Shown piece after piece: positions 5,578 through 8,365 of a stretch of 8,365 nucleotides of DNA. The stretch's first letter is position 1. Every line of letters begins with the position of its first letter. The translations under genes and the position numbers were made by a program. Source of the DNA: Clostridiales bacterium UBA3705 (GTDB taxonomy: Bacteria; Bacillota_A; Clostridia; Oscillospirales; Oscillospiraceae); the NCBI GenBank assembly GCA_002372735.1, contig DFIE01000045.1, positions 1 through 8,365 of the forward strand, read 5' to 3'. The notes under the pieces were generated by a model. The model saw nothing but the letters and a program-made list of their open reading frames with translations. It was not told where the DNA came from and did not search any database.

Positions 5578-5838
5578 TTACAGATTCTCTTCCAGGAACT
5601 TCTGCATGGCCGCAATGGCCTCGTCCTCAGCGGGGCCCTCGGCGGCGATGGTGATGGTATGGCCGTTCTTGATGCCCATGGCCATAATCTTCATCAGCTG
5701 GGAGGCCTTTACGGTGTTGCCGTCCTTGCTGAGGGTAACCACGGTGTCGCCAAAGCTCTTGGCCAGCTTGGCCAGCATGCCGGCGGGACGGGCATGGATG
5801 CCCAGAGGATCCTGAATGGTATACTCAAACTGCTTCAT
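5578..5838 (-). CDS. ptsH: PTS phosphocarrier protein HPr
   Basis: This 86-residue protein is HPr, the carrier that accepts phosphate from enzyme I on a histidine and delivers it to sugar-specific EII proteins. The active site GIHARPAG places His15 and Arg17 exactly as in E. coli and B. subtilis. The length and the C-terminal pattern (GHTITIAAEGPAEDEAIAAM) are typical. The helix B region reads VKASQLMKIMAMGIKNG. Aligned on the preceding glycine turn, Gln47 falls where Ser46 of the HPr-kinase site normally lies, with Ser46 shifted by one position, so regulatory phosphorylation is uncertain. The ATG at 5838 has AAAGGAG 9 bases before it. It is the first gene of the ptsH-ptsI operon, with a sigma-A promoter and a cre-like operator in its leader. 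Confidence 0.95.
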   Translation of the reverse strand: MKQFEYTIQDPLGIHARPAGMLAKLAKSFGDTVVTLSKDGNTVKASQLMKIMAMGIKNGHTITIAAEGPAEDEAIAAMQKFLEENL

Positions 5839-5870
5839 CTGTCATAACTCCTTTAGGCGATAATTGAAAA

Positions 5871-5884
5871 TGAAATCGGTTTCA
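5871..5884. promoter_or_regulatory. cre-like operator in the ptsH leader
   Basis: TGAAATCGGTTTCA fits every position of the TGWNANCGNTNWCA consensus for CcpA and related LacI-family repressors. It sits inside a longer 8-bp inverted repeat (5868-5875 with 5880-5887). It lies about 5-18 bases downstream of the predicted ptsH start of transcription, a position expected to repress or roadblock. Confidence 0.8.
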
Positions 5885-5895
5885 TTTCAACCACT

Positions 5896-5924
5896 ATTGT
5901 ACACATTTTCGTTTTTTGTGTCTA
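5896..5924 (-). promoter_or_regulatory. Sigma-A promoter of ptsH-ptsI
   Basis: On the minus strand TAGACA (5924-5919) is followed by 17 bases and TACAAT (5901-5896); each hexamer has five of six consensus bases. The predicted start near 5889 leaves a leader of about 50 bases that carries the cre-like operator. Confidence 0.78.
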
Positions 5925-6035
5925 TATGGGATTCTATACAAGAATCGCCTGCTGCTTTTGTGCAACTTTCCGGAATTCAATGGGTTTCAACCTGGCAATT
6001 CGGACAGAACAAATAAAATAATTTTCCTCACCCAC

Positions 6036-6064
6036 TTGCAATCCGGGTGGGGATGTGTTATCAT
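6036..6064 (+). promoter_or_regulatory. Promoter of the fructokinase-amylosucrase operon
   Basis: TTGCAA (6036-6041), a 17-base spacer and TATCAT (6059-6064), preceded by a TGn extension (TGT, 6056-6058). The weak -35 is probably offset by the extended -10. An imperfect 8-bp inverted repeat (6026-6033 with 6045-6052, one T-G pair) brackets the -35. The predicted start near 6071 adjoins the cre-like operator. Confidence 0.7.
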
Positions 6065-6071
6065 CACTCTG

Positions 6072-6085
6072 TGAAAACGATTTCA
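6072..6085. promoter_or_regulatory. cre-like operator upstream of the fructokinase gene
   Basis: TGAAAACGATTTCA is another full match to TGWNANCGNTNWCA. It covers roughly the first 15 transcribed bases, ending 22 bases before the start codon and just before the AGGAGG ribosome binding site. Binding here should block transcription. Its position mirrors the cre-like site in the divergent ptsH leader. Confidence 0.82.
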
Positions 6086-6107
6086 ATTTTAACAGGAGGT
6101 TTCTTCT

Positions 6108-7064
6108 ATGCTTGAGATTATTACCCTGGGTGAGCTGCTCATTGACCTGACCCAGACCCATGTGGACGAGCGGGAAATTCGGCATTATGCTGCCAATCCC
6201 GGCGGCGCGCCGGCCAACGTGGCGGTGGCTGCGGCCAGACTCGGTGCCAGGACCGGCTTTATCGGCAAGGTGGGCAATGACACCTTCGGCCGCGATCTGC
6301 GCCAGGTGCTGCGCCGCAGCGGCGTGGACGACGCAGGCCTTTACACCACTGACGCCGCCCTGACCACCCAGGCCGTGGTGAGCGTGGCCCCCAGCGGAGA
6401 GCGCTCCTTTGCCTTTTACCGCTCCCCCGGGGCAGACACCCTTCTTACCGAGACCGAGGCCCTCAAGGCCCTGGAACCTATGCCCCGGATTTTGCACATC
6501 GGCTCTGTGAGCCTGACGGCGGACCCCGTCCGCTCTGCCACCCTGGCCGCCGCGGCCAAGGCAAAGCAAGCCGGCGCCCTGGTGAGCTATGACCCCAACT
6601 ACCGGGCCAATCTCTGGCCGGACCAGGACACTGCCCTGCAGTGGATGAAAAAGCCCCTGCCCCTGGCTGACATTCTCAAGATCTCCGACGAAGAGCTGCC
6701 CCTGCTCACCGGCACCGACGACCCGGAGACCGGCTCCGCCCAGCTGGCGGCGCTGGGCATCCGCCTGGTGCTGATCACCCTGGGCAGCCATGGCACGTTC
6801 TACCGTCTGGGCAGCCAGACCGGCCGGGTGCCCGGCCGCAAGGTCCAGGTGGCGGATACCAACGGCGCCGGTGATACCTTCCACGGCGCCCTGCTGCGCT
6901 GCCTGGCCGCCCGGGGAGAGCATCCCCTGGACGGGCTCACCGCGCCGGAGCTGGAGGAAATGCTCCGCTTTGCCAACACTGCCGCCGCCCTGACCTGCAG
7001 CCGCAGCGGTGCCATCCCCGCCATGCCCGATCTGGCGGAGGTAGAGGCGCTGCTTGCCCGGTAA
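6108..7064 (+). CDS. Fructokinase, PfkB/ribokinase family
   Basis: This 318-residue cytoplasmic kinase probably phosphorylates fructose to fructose 6-phosphate with ATP. PfkB signature 1 is seen as GGAPANVAVAAARLG (32-46) with the sugar-binding GKVGND nearby. Signature 2 is DTNGAGDTFHGALL (250-263), with the catalytic base Asp256 and the GAGD anion hole. SYDPNYRANLW (160-170) and ISDEELPLLTG (192-202) are typical of bacterial fructokinases of the ScrK type. Length matches the family. AGGAGG lies 8 bases before the ATG. It is followed after 18 bases by an amylosucrase gene, which releases free fructose, so the context strongly favours fructose over ribose, 2-keto-3-deoxygluconate or tagatose 6-phosphate as substrate. 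A cre-like operator overlies the start of transcription. Confidence 0.88.
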   Translation: MLEIITLGELLIDLTQTHVDEREIRHYAANPGGAPANVAVAAARLGARTGFIGKVGNDTFGRDLRQVLRRSGVDDAGLYTTDAALTTQAVVSVAPSGERSFAFYRSPGADTLLTETEALKALEPMPRILHIGSVSLTADPVRSATLAAAAKAKQAGALVSYDPNYRANLWPDQDTALQWMKKPLPLADILKISDEELPLLTGTDDPETGSAQLAALGIRLVLITLGSHGTFYRLGSQTGRVPGRKVQVADTNGAGDTFHGALLRCLAARGEHPLDGLTAPELEEMLRFANTAAALTCSRSGAIPAMPDLAEVEALLAR

Positions 7065-7082
7065 TCCCAACGGAGGACTGTA

Positions 7083-8365
7083 ATGAAAAGAACCCCTTCC
7101 TATGAACAGCGCCTGGCCCAAAGCCTGGATGAGCTCAAGTGGCTGTACTGCGAGCTGTACCACAACGACACCCGGGCCTTCGACTATTTCCTGGATATGC
7201 TCCGCCGCTGCCACGACGGGCGCCGCGACAGTCTGCGCCGGCTGGACGATGCCCGCCTGCAGCAGGCGGATTGGTACCGGTCCAACAAGCTGCTGGGCAT
7301 GATGCTCTACGTAGACGCCTTTGCCGGCAATCTCCAGGGCGTGCGCAAAAAGCTGCCCTATCTGCAGGAGTGCGGGGTGAACTACGTCCATCTCATGCCC
7401 CTGCTGAAAACCGTCAAGGGCCGCAGCGACGGCGGCTATGCCGTGGCGGACTTCCGCCAGGTGCAGCCGGAGCTGGGCACCATGGAGGACCTGGAGCAGC
7501 TGGCGGACGACTGCCATGAGGCGGGCATCAGCCTGGCCCTGGACTTTGTCATGAACCACACCAGCGAGGACCACGCCTGGGCCAAGGCCGCCCGGGCCGG
7601 AGACCCGGTGGCCCGCAGCCGCTACTTCTTCTACGACAGCTGGGACATCCCCAACGAGTTTGAAAAGACCGTGCCCCAGGTGTTCCCCACCACAGCCCCC
7701 GGCAATTTCACCCAGTTGGAGGACGGGCAGATCGTCATGACCTCCTTCTATCCCTACCAGTGGGATCTGAACTATGCCAACCCCATTGTCTTTAACGACA
7801 TGACGGAAAACCTGCTCTTCCTGGCCAACCGGGGCATGGACGTAATCCGCCTGGATGCCATTCCTTACATCTGGAAGGAGCTGGGCACCGACTGCCGCAA
7901 CCTGCCCAAGGTCCACACTCTCAGCCGGATGCTCCGCCTGGCCTGCTACATTGTCTGTCCCGGCGTGCTGCTGCTGGGCGAGGTGGTTATGGAGCCGGCC
8001 AAGGTGGCCCCCTACTTCGGCACCCGGGAAAAGCCCGAATGTCACATTCTCTACAACGTCACCACCATGTGCACCACCTGGCACACCCTGGCCACCCGAG
8101 ACGTGCGGCTGCTGCGCCGACAGCTGGACCAGGTCTGCGCCCTGCCCAGGGAGTACTCCTTCCAGAACTATCTGCGCTGCCATGACGACATCGGCTGGGG
8201 CCTGGATTACCCCTGGCTGCAGCGCTTTGGCATCACCGAGGTGGCCCACAAGAAATATCTCAACGACTGGTTCACCGGCAAGTGGCCCGGCAGCCCTGCC
8301 CGGGGCGAGCTGTATAACGACGATCCCCGCCTGGGAGACGCCCGGCTGTGCGGCACCACCGCCTC
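7083..8365 (+). CDS. Amylosucrase-like GH13 enzyme (3' end outside window)
   Basis: Amylosucrase transfers the glucosyl unit of sucrose to a growing alpha-1,4-glucan and releases fructose. The visible 427 residues begin with a helical N-terminal region (1-70), as in Neisseria polysaccharea amylosucrase, then enter the (beta/alpha)8 barrel at MMLYVDAFAGNL. The -1 pocket residues Asp116 and Tyr119 in KGRSDGGYAV correspond to Asp144 and Tyr147 of that enzyme. DFVMNHTSE (154-162), the nucleophile Asp258 in IRLDAIPYIWKELG, the acid/base Glu300 in LLGEVV and the third acid Asp368 in CHDDIGW are all conserved. QLEDGQ and QWDLNYANP also match. No signal peptide is seen, so it acts on intracellular sucrose. 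The family length is about 640 residues, so roughly a third lies beyond the window. The ATG follows CGGAGG. Sucrose hydrolase of the same subfamily (GH13_4) is the main alternative; sucrose phosphorylase is less likely. Confidence 0.88.
   Translation, partial: MKRTPSYEQRLAQSLDELKWLYCELYHNDTRAFDYFLDMLRRCHDGRRDSLRRLDDARLQQADWYRSNKLLGMMLYVDAFAGNLQGVRKKLPYLQECGVNYVHLMPLLKTVKGRSDGGYAVADFRQVQPELGTMEDLEQLADDCHEAGISLALDFVMNHTSEDHAWAKAARAGDPVARSRYFFYDSWDIPNEFEKTVPQVFPTTAPGNFTQLEDGQIVMTSFYPYQWDLNYANPIVFNDMTENLLFLANRGMDVIRLDAIPYIWKELGTDCRNLPKVHTLSRMLRLACYIVCPGVLLLGEVVMEPAKVAPYFGTREKPECHILYNVTTMCTTWHTLATRDVRLLRRQLDQVCALPREYSFQNYLRCHDDIGWGLDYPWLQRFGITEVAHKKYLNDWFTGKWPGSPARGELYNDDPRLGDARLCGTTA

Noticed and set aside
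5490..5615. N-terminal extension of enzyme I by 42 residues
   Set aside because: The extension would overlap ptsH and cross the intercistronic hairpin, has no likeness to enzyme I, and the inner ATG at 5489 has an ideal ribosome binding site.
5934..8249. Minus-strand open frame of 771 codons opposite the fructokinase and amylosucrase genes
   Set aside because: It spans two well-supported genes and a promoter region on the other strand, is low-complexity in composition, and has no recognisable domain. GC-rich codon bias explains the lack of stops.

Overview
The window looks like a chromosomal segment of a high-GC anaerobic Firmicute, most plausibly a Clostridia member of the Oscillospiraceae/Ruminococcaceae type. 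This is inferred from sigma-A promoters with strong AGGAGG ribosome binding sites, a YhbD/bactofilin pair as in Bacillus, clostridial-style HPr and enzyme I, and GC-rich coding DNA set against AT-rich intergenic DNA. I could not test the taxonomy by search. Seven intact genes and two genes cut by the window edges are present.

Layout. (1) 1-1091: the 3' end of leuS, then rpsU with its own consensus promoter and a hairpin terminator. (2) 1101-1446: no gene, but an almost unbroken chain of about ten short, mostly perfect hairpins between the convergent rpsU and bactofilin genes. It looks like a composite intergenic repeat element. (3) 1454-2654, minus strand: a translationally coupled pair, a MerR-like HTH protein (YhbD/DUF4004 type) followed by a bactofilin. 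Their sigma-A promoter has one palindromic operator filling its 17-bp spacer and a second over the predicted start of transcription. (4) 2693-3814, plus strand: a divergent M42 aminopeptidase gene with an extended -10 promoter, ending in an 18-bp-stem bidirectional terminator shared with ptsI. (5) 3834-5924, minus strand: ptsH-ptsI, the general phosphotransferase proteins HPr and enzyme I, with a 10-bp GC-rich hairpin between the two genes. (6) 6036-8365, plus strand: a PfkB-family fructokinase and an amylosucrase-type GH13 enzyme, 18 bp apart and probably co-transcribed; the second runs off the window.

How they work together. The amylosucrase splits sucrose, transferring glucose to an alpha-glucan and releasing fructose, which the fructokinase phosphorylates to fructose 6-phosphate. 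This suggests a cytoplasmic sucrose-to-glycogen route. The divergent ptsHI and fructokinase-amylosucrase transcription units each carry a perfect match to the cre (CcpA/LacI-family) operator consensus just downstream of the predicted promoter, in mirror-image positions, so a single repressor may govern both. HPr has a non-canonical Ser46 region, which makes the identity of that repressor an open question.

The most unusual items are the hairpin array at 1101-1446, the doubled operator in the yhbD-like promoter, and the paired cre-like sites combined with atypical HPr and enzyme I active or regulatory sites. I found no convincing new multi-gene system. The hairpin array is the structure least explained by known genes.
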